Assembly: GCF_047275745.1 (NCBI RefSeq)
Contig: NZ_JBKQWU010000016.1
Location: 24,378-88,377 of the forward strand
From: Amaricoccus sp047275745
GTDB taxonomy: Bacteria > Pseudomonadota > Alphaproteobacteria > Rhodobacterales > Rhodobacteraceae
Reading direction: 5' to 3'
DNA length: 64,000 nt
Shown in pieces: positions 27,533-36,581 of the stretch. The notes under the pieces were generated by a model that was given only the letters and a program-made list of their open reading frames with translations, searched no databases and had not been told where the DNA came from. Every line of letters starts with the position of its first letter. Position 1 is the first letter of the stretch. The position numbers and the translations under genes are program-made.

Positions 27533-29134
27533 CTAGTAGCCGAGCGCGCAGCCATCCTTGCGCGGATCGCTGGCCCCGATCAACACATCGGCGTCGATGA
27601 CGATCGCCTGCGCCCCGCCGATCGGTGTCTCGGCCCAGGCGACGCGGTGGCCGAGCCCGGTCAGCGCCTCGGCCACCTCGGCGGGATATCCGGTCTCGAG
27701 CGACAGCGTTCCGTCGTGACAGAACGCGCGGGGCGCATCGATCGCGGTCTGGATGTCGAGACCGTAGTCGATCACGTTCGACAGGAGCCTTGCATGGCCC
27801 GCCGCCTGGTAGGCGCCGCCCATGACGCCGAACGGCATCATGAGCCGTCCGTCGCGGCGCAACATGCCCGGAATGATCGTATGCATCGGCCGCTTGCCGC
27901 CCCGCGCCTCGTTCGGATGGCCGGGCGTGAGCGAGAAGCCGGCGCCCCGGTTGTGGAAGTTGATCCCGAACTTCGCCGAGGCGAGGCCGGAGCCGAAGGA
28001 ATGGAAGATCGAGTAGATGAGCGAGACCGCCATCCGGTCCCTGTCGACCACGGTGATGTAGATCGTCTCGCGATGCACGCTGGCGGCGGCGATGGTCGCG
28101 AGGCCGGACTGGGCGCGTTCCGGATCGATGAGCGCGGCGAGACGGTCGGCGGTCTCCGCCGCCAAGAGATGCGCCAGCGCATCGCCGACGGTCTCGGGGT
28201 CCGAGATGTAGCGGTCGCGCGCGGCATAGGCGAGCCGGGTCGCCTCCGCCTCGACATGGGCGCGCATCGGCCCGAAGGACTCCATCGCCGCGAGATCGAA
28301 GCGTTCGAGGATCGCAAGCAGGAGCACCGCCGCGGCGCCCTGTCCGTTCGGCGGCAGTTCGACCAGTTCATGGCCCCGGTAGCCGCCCCGGATCGGCGTC
28401 ACATAGTCCGATCGCGCCGCGGCGAAATCGTCGAGCGTATGCGCCCCGCCAAGCGCGGCGAGCGAGGCGACCATGTCCTCCGCGACCTCGCCCTCGTAGA
28501 AGCCCGCCCGGCCCTCGCGCGCGATCCGGCGCAGCACCTCCGCCTGCCCCGGGGCGCGGAAGATCTGCCCGGGCGCGGGCGGCTCGCCGTCGAGAAGGTA
28601 GAAATCGCGGGCGTCGCCGGTGAGGAGCCCCGCGGCGGCGGCCCAGTCGAGCGCGACCCGGGGTGCGACCGGGACGCCCTCGGTCGCATAGTGGATCGCG
28701 GGCGCGAGGCTTTCCTCGATCCCGAGCCGGCCATGATCGGCCGAGAGCCGGCAGAAGGCGTCGACGGCGCAGGGCACGGTGACCGCGGCCGGCGTATGCG
28801 TCGGCATGGTGAGATGGCCCGCGTCCCGCGGCGCATCGACATCGAGCCCCGCGGGCGCCCTGCCGGAACCGTTGAGGCCGATGATTTCCTCCGATCCGGC
28901 CGGCTTCACCAGCGCGAAGCAATCGCCGCCGATCCCGGTCATCTGCGGCTCGCAGATGCCGAGCAGCACCGCCGCGCCGATCGCCGCGTCGACCGCGTTC
29001 CCGCCGGAACGCAGGATGTCGATCGCCGTCGCGGAAGCGAGCGGATGCGAGGTGGCGCAGAGCCCGTTCGCCGCGAAGACCCTGGAGCGGCCGGGCGCCT
29101 GGAAGTCGCGGGCGAGGGGAATGGATCTCTTCAT
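27533..29134 (-). CDS. Gamma-glutamyltransferase family protein
   Basis: A 533-residue Ntn-hydrolase of the gamma-glutamyltranspeptidase family, which cleaves gamma-glutamyl bonds after autoprocessing into two chains. LASATAIDILRSGGNAVDAA lies near the N-terminus, and the processing region before the nucleophile Thr is in HRETIYITVVD near residue 350. No signal peptide is visible at ATG 29134, unlike periplasmic GGT, so it may be cytoplasmic; a longer start adds an Arg-rich segment without a good signal. Probably cotranscribed with the downstream PLP enzyme. Confidence 0.87.
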   Translation of the reverse strand: MKRSIPLARDFQAPGRSRVFAANGLCATSHPLASATAIDILRSGGNAVDAAIGAAVLLGICEPQMTGIGGDCFALVKPAGSEEIIGLNGSGRAPAGLDVDAPRDAGHLTMPTHTPAAVTVPCAVDAFCRLSADHGRLGIEESLAPAIHYATEGVPVAPRVALDWAAAAGLLTGDARDFYLLDGEPPAPGQIFRAPGQAEVLRRIAREGRAGFYEGEVAEDMVASLAALGGAHTLDDFAAARSDYVTPIRGGYRGHELVELPPNGQGAAAVLLLAILERFDLAAMESFGPMRAHVEAEATRLAYAARDRYISDPETVGDALAHLLAAETADRLAALIDPERAQSGLATIAAASVHRETIYITVVDRDRMAVSLIYSIFHSFGSGLASAKFGINFHNRGAGFSLTPGHPNEARGGKRPMHTIIPGMLRRDGRLMMPFGVMGGAYQAAGHARLLSNVIDYGLDIQTAIDAPRAFCHDGTLSLETGYPAEVAEALTGLGHRVAWAETPIGGAQAIVIDADVLIGASDPRKDGCALGY

Positions 29135-29322
29135 GCGGCGCTCCTCCGGCGAATCCGCGGCCGAGCGCCGCCTGGGCTGGAGCCGGATTGAAACGGGCCG
29201 GACGGGCGGAAGCAAGAGCAAGCTTCGCCCTTTGAGGGGCACGGCAAAGCCGCGGGCGCCAAAGGATGTCGCCCCGATGACGGCGCTTGCCAAACCCCCG
29301 CGGCGCCGCCATGCTCGCTGGC

Positions 29323-29661
29323 ATGGCACAATTCGCGGATATGGCGACCCTCCCCACGCCCGGCGACCGGGTCAGCTTCCACCGTGTGGAATTGTCGGTG
29401 ATCCTCGGCCTCTACGGACGGATGGTCGCGGCCGGGTTCTGGCGCGACTATGGCATCTCGATGTTGCGCGACGTCGCCGTCTTCTCGGTCTTCCGCCACA
29501 CCGCCGAGCAACCGCTCTACCGAATCGAGAAACGCCCCAGGCTCGCCGCGCGACAAGGGCAGTACGCGGTGATCGGCCTCGACGGCCGCATCCTGAAGCG
29601 CGGCAACGACCTCGCCACGGTGTTGCGCATTCTCGACCGCAAGTTGATCCGGGCGGTGTAA
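29323..29661 (+). CDS. DUF2794 domain-containing protein
   Basis: A 112-residue protein of a family restricted to alphaproteobacteria, function unknown. The body VELSVILGLYGRMVAAGFWRD, LYRIEKRPRL and ILKRGNDLATVLRILDRKLI matches what I recall of DUF2794 almost from end to end. The start could be 29311, 29323 or 29341; 29323 was chosen for length. It is divergent from the gamma-glutamyltransferase gene. Confidence 0.85.
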   Translation: MAQFADMATLPTPGDRVSFHRVELSVILGLYGRMVAAGFWRDYGISMLRDVAVFSVFRHTAEQPLYRIEKRPRLAARQGQYAVIGLDGRILKRGNDLATVLRILDRKLIRAV

Positions 29662-29923
29662 CAAAAATCCCGTCCCGATTAACCGTAGCGACGTTCGGAT
29701 CGCGCCAACGGGCGCCGCGCGCGAAATAGTGCTTCGGAGACGCCGGAAATTGCCGTACCCTGCGAATGGGTTGGGGAGAGGCGTCCACTCGGCGCCGTCA
29801 GTGTGTTTGAGGTTTCAATCTTTGAACAGGAATGTTGCGAGGACGCCCTCGACGACCGAAGCGCGGGGCCGACGAACGGAGGCCGATCGGCGGGTAGAGC
29901 GCGCGGATGGTGTCCGCGTCGTC

Positions 29924-30460
29924 ATGTCGGACACTCTCTTTGTGCCGCATTGGGAGGTTCCGGAGCCGCGCGGAGACCTGCGGGCACCGCTCTTCCGCGA
30001 GAACGGGACCGCGATCGAGGACCAGTCCGCGCCCGCGCCGGGCGGCGGGGCCCCGCACGCGGCCGACGACGCGCGGCTCCCACCCGACACCACTCGTTCC
30101 GACGCCGGGGATGGACGGCCCGCGGGCGATCCCGCCCCGAATGCCCCGAGAGACGCCGGCGCCGCGCTGATCGCACCAGCTGGACCGCGCGCGGACCCGG
30201 AGGACTCTGGCCCGGATCGGGAGCCGGACAGGACGCCGGGAGGCACGTCGGAGAACGATGCGCCGCTGGTGAGCGGCCCCCGGGTCGTCAAGGGCGAGCC
30301 ACCCGAAAGCACCGGCACCCGGTCCGTGGTGATCGCCTGCGCGATCGGCTTCGTCATCGCCGCGGCGATCGTCTGGGCGGCGCTGCTGCTCCGCCCGGCA
30401 AACGCCGGGCCCGCGCCCCATGGGCCGGAAGCGGCGGCGGGCATGGCATCGGCGGCGTAA
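29924..30460 (+). CDS. Hypothetical protein with C-terminal membrane anchor
   Basis: A 178-residue protein whose middle is disordered and rich in Pro, Ala, Asp and Gly, ending with one strong transmembrane helix (VVIACAIGFVIAAAIVWAALL, near residues 133-153). No domain is recognised. It would be a single-pass protein with the disordered part on one side of the membrane. ATG 29924 is chosen because the sequence after it (SDTLFVPHW) looks like a protein start. Support is the hydrophobic helix in one frame only, so it is less certain than its neighbours. Confidence 0.5.
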   Translation: MSDTLFVPHWEVPEPRGDLRAPLFRENGTAIEDQSAPAPGGGAPHAADDARLPPDTTRSDAGDGRPAGDPAPNAPRDAGAALIAPAGPRADPEDSGPDREPDRTPGGTSENDAPLVSGPRVVKGEPPESTGTRSVVIACAIGFVIAAAIVWAALLLRPANAGPAPHGPEAAAGMASAA

Positions 30461-30623
30461 ATCGATGACCACCCTCCGTGGGGGACGATGGAGGGGCTAA
30501 GCCGCGCACCATGTGACCGGGTCGCCTGTCCTGCGCGCTGGACGCCCCAGCAGTGGCTGCGCGGTGCCTAAACACATCGGCGTGGTTGAAAAGCCAATCA
30601 GATCAGCGTGACGGAAAAAACGA

Positions 30624-30650
30624 AAGGCCCCGCCATCCCGGCGGAGCCTT
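30624..30650 (-). terminator. Intrinsic terminator of the F1 ATP synthase operon
   Basis: On the minus strand AGGCTCCGCC pairs with GGCGGGGCCT around a short loop, with one mismatch, followed by a T-rich run (TTTCGTTTTTTCC). It lies 38 bp after the atpC stop, exactly where the operon should end. Confidence 0.85.
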
Positions 30651-30687
30651 GCTGTTCCCGAGGCCCGGAGCAGGATCGGAGCCCGGA

Positions 30688-31089
30688 TCAGAGATTGAGC
30701 GTCGCCTTCAGCTGCGCGACATCGCGCAGGCGGAGGTCCGCCGCGCTCTTCTCCACGTCGCCGGTCGTTTCCTGAAGCGCCGCCTCGGCGTCCTTCTGAA
30801 GATCGGCGATCATCTCGGCGGATGCCTCATCGCGCGGCATTGCCTGCTCCGCGAGAATGGAGGCCGAGTCCGGCGAGATCTCCGCGAAGCCGCCGGTGAC
30901 GACGTATTCGCTGACCTTGCCCTCGGCGGTGACCTTGACCACGCCGGGACGCAGCGTGGTCAGGAAGGGCGCATGATTGGGCATGGCGGTGAAATCACCG
31001 TCCGCGCCCGGAATCTGCACCATGCTGGCCTCGACCGAGACGACCTTGCGCTCGGGGCTGACCAGATCGAATTGCATCGTGGTGGCCAC
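30688..31089 (-). CDS. atpC: ATP synthase F1 subunit epsilon
   Basis: The epsilon subunit of the central stalk, which couples rotation and inhibits ATP hydrolysis. It has 133 residues with the family features QFDLVSPERKV and PGADGDFTAMPNHAPFLTTLRPG. The start is a GTG at 31089 with GGAAAGGGA about 7 nt upstream; the ATG four codons later lies too far from that site. It is last in the operon, 16 bp after atpD. Confidence 0.95.
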   Translation of the reverse strand: MATTMQFDLVSPERKVVSVEASMVQIPGADGDFTAMPNHAPFLTTLRPGVVKVTAEGKVSEYVVTGGFAEISPDSASILAEQAMPRDEASAEMIADLQKDAEAALQETTGDVEKSAADLRLRDVAQLKATLNL

Positions 31090-31105
31090 GTGGGCGTCCC
31101 TTTCC

Positions 31106-32530
31106 TCAGGCGGCGGCCGAGGCCATCTTCTCGGCCTTGGCGATCACCTCGTCGATACCGCCGACCATGTAGAAGGCGGCTTCCGGCAGGTGGTCGAACT
31201 CACCTTCCACGACGCGCTTGAAGCTGTCGATCGTGACATCGAGCGGGACCTGCACGCCGGGCGAACCGGTGAAGACCTGCGCCACGTCGAACGGCTGGCT
31301 GAGGAAGCGCTGGATCTTCCGGGCGCGGGCCACGGTCAGCTTGTCCTCTTCCGAAAGCTCGTCCATGCCGAGGATGGCGATGATGTCCTGGAGCGACTTG
31401 TAGCGCTGCAGAATCCCCTGCACGTCACGCGCGACCTGATAGTGCTCGTCGCCGATCACCATCGGGTCGAGCAGGCGCGAGGTCGAGTCGAGCGGGTCCA
31501 CGGCGGGGTAGATGCCGAGTTCCGAGATCGCGCGCGAAAGCACGGTCGTCGCATCAAGGTGGGCGAAGGAGGTCGCCGGCGCCGGGTCAGTCAGGTCGTC
31601 GGCGGGCACGTAGATCGCCTGCACCGAGGTGATCGAGCCGTGCCGCGTCGAGGTGATCCGCTCCTGCAGCGCGCCCATGTCGGTGGCGAGCGTCGGCTGG
31701 TAGCCCACGGCGGAGGGGATGCGGCCGAGAAGCGCCGACACCTCGGAACCCGCCTGGGTGAAGCGGAAGATGTTGTCGACGAAGAAGAGCACGTCGGTCC
31801 CCGACTGGTCGCGGAACTTCTCGGCCAGCGTGAGGCCGGAGAGGGCGACGCGGGCACGGGCGCCCGGCGGCTCGTTCATCTGACCGTAGACCAGCGCCAC
31901 CTTCGACTTCGTCAGATCATTCGCGTCGATGACGCCCGATTCGATGAACTCGTGGTAGAGGTCGTTGCCCTCGCGGGTGCGCTCACCGACGCCGGCGAAG
32001 ACGGAATAGCCCGAGTGCACCTTGGCGATGTTGTTGATGAGCTCCTGGATGAGCACGGTCTTGCCCACGCCCGCGCCGCCGAAGAGGCCGATCTTGCCGC
32101 CCTTGGCATAGGGGGCGAGCAGGTCGATCACCTTGATGCCGGTGACAAGGATCTCGGATTCCGTCGCCTGATCGGCGAAATCCGGGGCGATGCCGTGGAT
32201 GGGACGGTACTCGTCCGACTCGACCGGGCCCTTCTCGTCCACCGGCTCGCCGACGACGTTGAGGATGCGGCCGAGCGTGCCGTCGCCGACCGGAACCTGG
32301 ATCTCCTTGCCCGTGTCGACCACCTCACCGCCGCGGACGAGACCCTCGGTCGAGTCCATCGCGATGGTGCGCACGGTCGATTCGCCGAGATGCTGTGCGA
32401 CCTCGAGCACGAGACGGTTGCCCTGGTTGTCAGTCTCCAGCGCGTTCAGGATCTCGGGCAGGTGGCCGTCGAACTCAACGTCGACCACGGCGCCGATGAC
32501 CTGAGTGATCTTGCCGACTGGTTGTGTCAT
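31106..32530 (-). CDS. atpD: ATP synthase F1 subunit beta
   Basis: The catalytic beta subunit of F1. The 474-residue protein has the P-loop GGAGVGKTV near residue 150, GERTREGNDLY, and the ALSGLTLAEKFRD and DVLFFVDNIFRFTQAG segments with the catalytic Glu and Walker B. It sits between atpG and atpC in the classic order. Confidence 0.98.
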   Translation of the reverse strand: MTQPVGKITQVIGAVVDVEFDGHLPEILNALETDNQGNRLVLEVAQHLGESTVRTIAMDSTEGLVRGGEVVDTGKEIQVPVGDGTLGRILNVVGEPVDEKGPVESDEYRPIHGIAPDFADQATESEILVTGIKVIDLLAPYAKGGKIGLFGGAGVGKTVLIQELINNIAKVHSGYSVFAGVGERTREGNDLYHEFIESGVIDANDLTKSKVALVYGQMNEPPGARARVALSGLTLAEKFRDQSGTDVLFFVDNIFRFTQAGSEVSALLGRIPSAVGYQPTLATDMGALQERITSTRHGSITSVQAIYVPADDLTDPAPATSFAHLDATTVLSRAISELGIYPAVDPLDSTSRLLDPMVIGDEHYQVARDVQGILQRYKSLQDIIAILGMDELSEEDKLTVARARKIQRFLSQPFDVAQVFTGSPGVQVPLDVTIDSFKRVVEGEFDHLPEAAFYMVGGIDEVIAKAEKMASAAA

Positions 32531-32557
32531 TGCGCGGTTCCCCGTCTTTCTCGTTCC

Positions 32558-33457
32558 CTAGAGCGCCTCGGCGCCCGAAATGATCTCGATGAGCTCGCTC
32601 GTGATCGCCGCCTGGCGCGAACGGTTGTACTGGATCGTCAGCTTGTCGATCATCTCGCCCGCGTTGCGCGTCGCATTGTCCATCGCGCTCATCCGGGCGC
32701 CCTGTTCGGAAGCGCCGTTCTCGAGCAGGGCGGTGAACATCTGCGTCGCGACCCCGCGCGGCAGGAGATCGGCGAGGATCGCTTCCTCGTCGGGCTCGTA
32801 TTCGTACTGCGCGCCCGTCGACTTGCCCTTGCCGTCCTTGCCCTCCGCCTCGTCCTTCGCCTCGAAGACCGCGGGGATCAGCTGCCGCGCCGTCGGCACC
32901 TGGCTGATCACGGAGACGAAGCGATTGAAGAAGATCGTGCAGACGTCGAACTCGCCCTCGTTGTACCGGTGAAGCAGCTCGCCGGCGATCTTGTGGGCGT
33001 CCACATAGCCGATCTTCTTGACATCGGAGAGATCGACATGCCCGACGAGGTGGTCGCCGAGATCGCGCTTGAGCTGCTCGCGGCCCTTCTTGCCGACGGT
33101 CAGGATCTTGACCGTCTTGCCCTCGCCGCGCAGTCTCTCGACCCGCTGGCGGGCCAGCCGGACGATCGTGCTGTTGAAGCCGCCGCAGAGGCCGCGTTCC
33201 GAGGTTGCGACGACCAGCAGGTGGACGTCCTCCTTGCCCGTGCCGCCGAGAAGCTTCGGCGCATTGGCGCTGGAGCCGACACCGCTCGCGAGATTGCCCA
33301 GCACCCCCTCCATGCGCTCGGCATAGGGGCGGGCCGCCTCGGCGGCGTCCTGGGCGCGGCGGAGCTTCGCCGCCGCGACCATCTGCATGGCTTTCGTGAT
33401 CTTGCGCGTCGACTTGACGCTCTCGATCCGGATTTTTAGGTCCTTAAGGCTCGGCAT
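32558..33457 (-). CDS. atpG: ATP synthase F1 subunit gamma
   Basis: The rotor subunit that turns inside the alpha-beta ring. The 299-residue protein has the N-terminal coiled-coil start PSLKDLKIRIESVKSTRKIT and the C-terminal RMSAMDNATRNAGEMIDKL, both diagnostic. An internal segment of about ten residues (EGKDGKGKSTG) is a charged insertion common in alphaproteobacteria. Order atpH-A-G-D-C is intact. Confidence 0.97.
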   Translation of the reverse strand: MPSLKDLKIRIESVKSTRKITKAMQMVAAAKLRRAQDAAEAARPYAERMEGVLGNLASGVGSSANAPKLLGGTGKEDVHLLVVATSERGLCGGFNSTIVRLARQRVERLRGEGKTVKILTVGKKGREQLKRDLGDHLVGHVDLSDVKKIGYVDAHKIAGELLHRYNEGEFDVCTIFFNRFVSVISQVPTARQLIPAVFEAKDEAEGKDGKGKSTGAQYEYEPDEEAILADLLPRGVATQMFTALLENGASEQGARMSAMDNATRNAGEMIDKLTIQYNRSRQAAITSELIEIISGAEAL

Positions 33458-33485
33458 GGGCCGCGCTCCCCCTCTCGATCACGGA

Positions 33486-35024
33486 TCAGGCGAAGGTCTT
33501 CGCGTAGGCGTCCAGCGATGCCTTGATCTTGTCCTCGATCTCTCCCGCGATCTTCTGATCGTTGTCGCGGATGTCGGCGAGCAGGTCGGCGTCGGTGCCG
33601 CGCAGGTGGCTCAGAAGCCCCTTTTCAAACCGGCCGACATCCCTCACCGGCAGCTTGTCGAGATAGCCGTGGGTGCCGGCGTAAATCACCACCACCTGCT
33701 CGGCATTGGTGAGCGGCGAGTACTGCGGCTGCTTCAGCAGTTCGGTCAGGCGCGCACCGCGGTTCAGCAGTCGCTGCGTCGCCGCGTCGAGGTCGGAGCC
33801 GAACTGGGCGAAGGCGGCCATCTCGCGGTACTGCGCGAGTTCGAGCTTGATCGAGCCCGCGACCGACTTCATCGCCTTGGTCTGCGCCGAGGAGCCGACG
33901 CGCGACACCGAGAGACCGACGTTCACCGCGGGCCGGATGCCCTGGTAGAAAAGCTCGGCTTCGAGGAAGATCTGGCCGTCGGTAATCGAGATGACGTTGG
34001 TCGGGATATAGGCCGAAACGTCGCCCGCCTGGGTCTCGATGATCGGCAGCGCGGTCAGCGAGCCGGAACCGTAGTCGGCGTTCAGCTTCGCCGCGCGCTC
34101 GAGCAGACGCGAGTGCAGGTAGAAGACGTCGCCCGGATAGGCTTCACGGCCCGGCGGACGGCGGAGCAGCAGCGACATCTGGCGGTAGGCGACGGCCTGC
34201 TTGGAGAGGTCATCGTAGACGATGAGCGCATGCATCCCGTTGTCGCGGAAGTACTCGGCCATCGAGCAGGCGGCGTAGGGCGCCAGATACTGCATCGGCG
34301 CGGGCTCGGACGCGGTCGCGGCGACGATGATCGAGTATTCGATCGCACCGGTTTCCTCGAGCTTCTTCACCAGCTGCGCGACGGTCGAGCGTTTCTGGCC
34401 GACCGCGACGTAGACGCAGTAGAGCTTCTTGCTCTCGTCGTCTCCGGCGACCTCGTTGTAGAACTTCTGATTGAGGATGGCGTCGAGCGCCACGGCGGTC
34501 TTGCCGGTCTGGCGGTCACCGATGATGAGCTCGCGCTGGCCGCGGCCGATCGGGATCAGCGCGTCGATCGCCTTGAGGCCGGTCGCCATCGGCTCGTGCA
34601 CCGACTGGCGGGGGATGATGCCCGGCGCCTTGACGTCGGCGATCCGGCGCTCGGTGTATTCGACCGGGCCCTTGCCGTCGATCGGGTTGCCGAGCGCGTC
34701 GACCACGCGGCCGAGCAGGCCCTTGCCGACCGGCACGTCCACGATCGACTTGGTACGCTTCACCACGTCGCCTTCGCCGATCTCGCGGTCGGAGCCGAAG
34801 ATCACGATACCGACGTTGTCGGCTTCGAGGTTCAGCGCCATGCCCCGGATGCCGCCCGGGAATTCGACCATCTCGCCGGCCTGCACGTTGTCGAGCCCGT
34901 GCACGCGGGCGATCCCGTCACCGACGGAAAGGACGCGACCCACCTCCGCGACTTCGGCCTCCTGGCCGAAATTCTTGATCTGCTCTTTGAGAATCGCAGA
35001 GATTTCAGCGGCTTGGATCGCCAT
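33486..35024 (-). CDS. atpA: ATP synthase F1 subunit alpha
   Basis: The non-catalytic nucleotide-binding subunit of F1, 512 residues. The P-loop GDRQTGKTA lies near residues 169-177, and the C-terminal half has SLLLRRPPGREAYPGDVFYLHSRLLERAA-type sequence. Its ATG overlaps the atpH stop by 1 nt (TAATG), which favours coupled translation. Confidence 0.98.
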   Translation of the reverse strand: MAIQAAEISAILKEQIKNFGQEAEVAEVGRVLSVGDGIARVHGLDNVQAGEMVEFPGGIRGMALNLEADNVGIVIFGSDREIGEGDVVKRTKSIVDVPVGKGLLGRVVDALGNPIDGKGPVEYTERRIADVKAPGIIPRQSVHEPMATGLKAIDALIPIGRGQRELIIGDRQTGKTAVALDAILNQKFYNEVAGDDESKKLYCVYVAVGQKRSTVAQLVKKLEETGAIEYSIIVAATASEPAPMQYLAPYAACSMAEYFRDNGMHALIVYDDLSKQAVAYRQMSLLLRRPPGREAYPGDVFYLHSRLLERAAKLNADYGSGSLTALPIIETQAGDVSAYIPTNVISITDGQIFLEAELFYQGIRPAVNVGLSVSRVGSSAQTKAMKSVAGSIKLELAQYREMAAFAQFGSDLDAATQRLLNRGARLTELLKQPQYSPLTNAEQVVVIYAGTHGYLDKLPVRDVGRFEKGLLSHLRGTDADLLADIRDNDQKIAGEIEDKIKASLDAYAKTFA

Positions 35025-35584
35025 TATCCGACCTCTTTCATGACATTGCGGAGATGAGCCAGCTTCGAGCGGACCGAGGTGTCGATCATGCGCGAGCCGA
35101 CCTTCACCACCAGCCCGCCGATGAGGCTCTCATCGACTGTTACATTGAGCTTGACGTCCTTGCCAACGCTCGCCTTCAACGTCTCGCTGAGTGCCTCGGT
35201 CTGCCCCTTGGTCAGAGGCTTCGCGGCCGTCACCTCGGCGGTCACCTCACCGCGCTCGTTCGCGACGAGCGCGCGGACCTGCGCGATCAGATCGGGCAGC
35301 ACGAAAAGCCGGCGGTTCTGCGCCATCAGGCGCAGCGTGTTGGTCACCGCCTCGCCGAATTCCATCTTCGAGGCGAGCGCCGTGACGGCGGCCCCGAGGT
35401 CCTCACGGCTGAAGACCGGGGAGGCGATCGCATCGCGCAGATCGGCGCTCTCGCCGAGGGCAGTGTCCAGTGCGTCGAGGTCAGCTTCGACCTTGTCGAG
35501 AGAATTCGATTCCTTGGCGATTTCGAACAGCGCAGTCGCGTAGCGTCCCGCTACTCCCGAGGTCAGTGAAGCTGAGCTGGCCAC
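35024..35584 (-). CDS. atpH: ATP synthase F1 subunit delta
   Basis: The peripheral-stalk connector that ties F1 to F0. The 186-residue protein has the usual GRYATALFEIAKE start region and the C-terminal VDESLIGGLVVKVGSRMIDTS. GTG 35584 was chosen because it gives the normal length; a reading 63 codons longer runs into the upstream leader. It heads the F1 operon. The F0 genes are not nearby, as is usual in Rhodobacterales. Confidence 0.93.
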   Translation of the reverse strand: MASSASLTSGVAGRYATALFEIAKESNSLDKVEADLDALDTALGESADLRDAIASPVFSREDLGAAVTALASKMEFGEAVTNTLRLMAQNRRLFVLPDLIAQVRALVANERGEVTAEVTAAKPLTKGQTEALSETLKASVGKDVKLNVTVDESLIGGLVVKVGSRMIDTSVRSKLAHLRNVMKEVG

Positions 35585-35651
35585 AAACCACCCTTTCGTT
35601 CCCGTGTCCCGCCCCCCGCGAGCGGCCGGCGCGAGGCGCCGTGGGGGGTGT

Positions 35652-36527
35652 TTACCCTCCCTGACTAAACGGCCGCGGTGATAACAGAGCGGTGAGTTGG
35701 TGGCAAGTCGCAGATCCCCCCAGCGCACCGTTTCCTCGCATCCGCGGCACGCGTGCGCGGGCGGCCCGGCCACGGCTCGTCACCGGTTCGGGATTTGGTC
35801 GCGTCAGCCCGCCGAACACGTCGAGCGGCCCGCGCGCCGTGACCCGCGACCCTTCCTGCGGCGGGCGGCCGTAGACCTGCTTGGTCGCCTGGACAAGCAG
35901 CGCGCCCGCCATGAACTGGGCGTTGAACCGATGCCCGAGCTTTTCCCAGACATGCGCCGTCTGCAGCCAGAAACGCCGGTGCGACGGAGGGCTGTAAAGC
36001 GCGGTGGCGTGCCGTTCGGGCAGGAAGCGGTTACGCGCTAGCAGCGTCTCGAGCTGGCCGAAACTGTAGGGCCGCCCGAAGCCGAAGGGCGTGGCGTCCC
36101 GCCGGGCCCAGAGGCCGGAGCGGTTCGGCACGATGAAGACGACCTGGCCGCCCGGTGCGAGCACGCGCCAGATCTCGTCCAGAAGCGCGGTCGGATTATC
36201 GCAGGCTTCGAGCCCGTGCATCACGACGAGGCGGTCGACGCCGCCCGCCTCGACCGGCCAGTGGGTCTCCTCGACCAGCGCGCTGACGTTGGGACCGGCC
36301 GGTGGCCAGGGCATGACGCCCTGCGGCCCGGGCATGAGCGCGACGACCCGGCGGGCCTCGGCGAGAAAGGGCCTGAGGACCGGCGCCGCGAAGCCGAAGC
36401 CCACGACGGTCATGCCGTGGACGTCGGGCCAGAAACGGCGCAATGCCTCCTGCAGACCCCGCTGCGCCGAACGGCCGAGCTTGGTCCGGTAGTAGAAGGT
36501 CCGAAGGTCCACCACGTCCAGATGCAT
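35652..36527 (-). CDS. Class I SAM-dependent methyltransferase
   Basis: A 291-residue protein. A degenerate SAM-binding motif VVGFGFAAPVLRPF lies near residues 41-54, followed by GGVDRLVVMHGLEACDNPTALL and WRVLAPGGQVVFIVPNRSGLWA, the post-I and post-II motifs of the Methyltransf_11 type. Substrate unknown. The C-terminal 60 residues are basic and low in complexity. It is divergent from gloB (55 bp), and this pairing is common in Rhodobacterales. Stop lies 67 bp upstream of atpH on the same strand. Confidence 0.82.
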   Translation of the reverse strand: MHLDVVDLRTFYYRTKLGRSAQRGLQEALRRFWPDVHGMTVVGFGFAAPVLRPFLAEARRVVALMPGPQGVMPWPPAGPNVSALVEETHWPVEAGGVDRLVVMHGLEACDNPTALLDEIWRVLAPGGQVVFIVPNRSGLWARRDATPFGFGRPYSFGQLETLLARNRFLPERHATALYSPPSHRRFWLQTAHVWEKLGHRFNAQFMAGALLVQATKQVYGRPPQEGSRVTARGPLDVFGGLTRPNPEPVTSRGRAARARVPRMRGNGALGGSATCHQLTALLSPRPFSQGG

Positions 36528-36581
36528 TGCCGCAGCCTAGCCGATCCGCCAGAGTGGCGCCAAGACAAGAAGGAGGCATCG

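Noticed and set aside
30977..33439. 820-codon plus-strand open frame opposite atpD/atpG
   Set aside because: Antisense to ATP synthase genes whose identity is certain.
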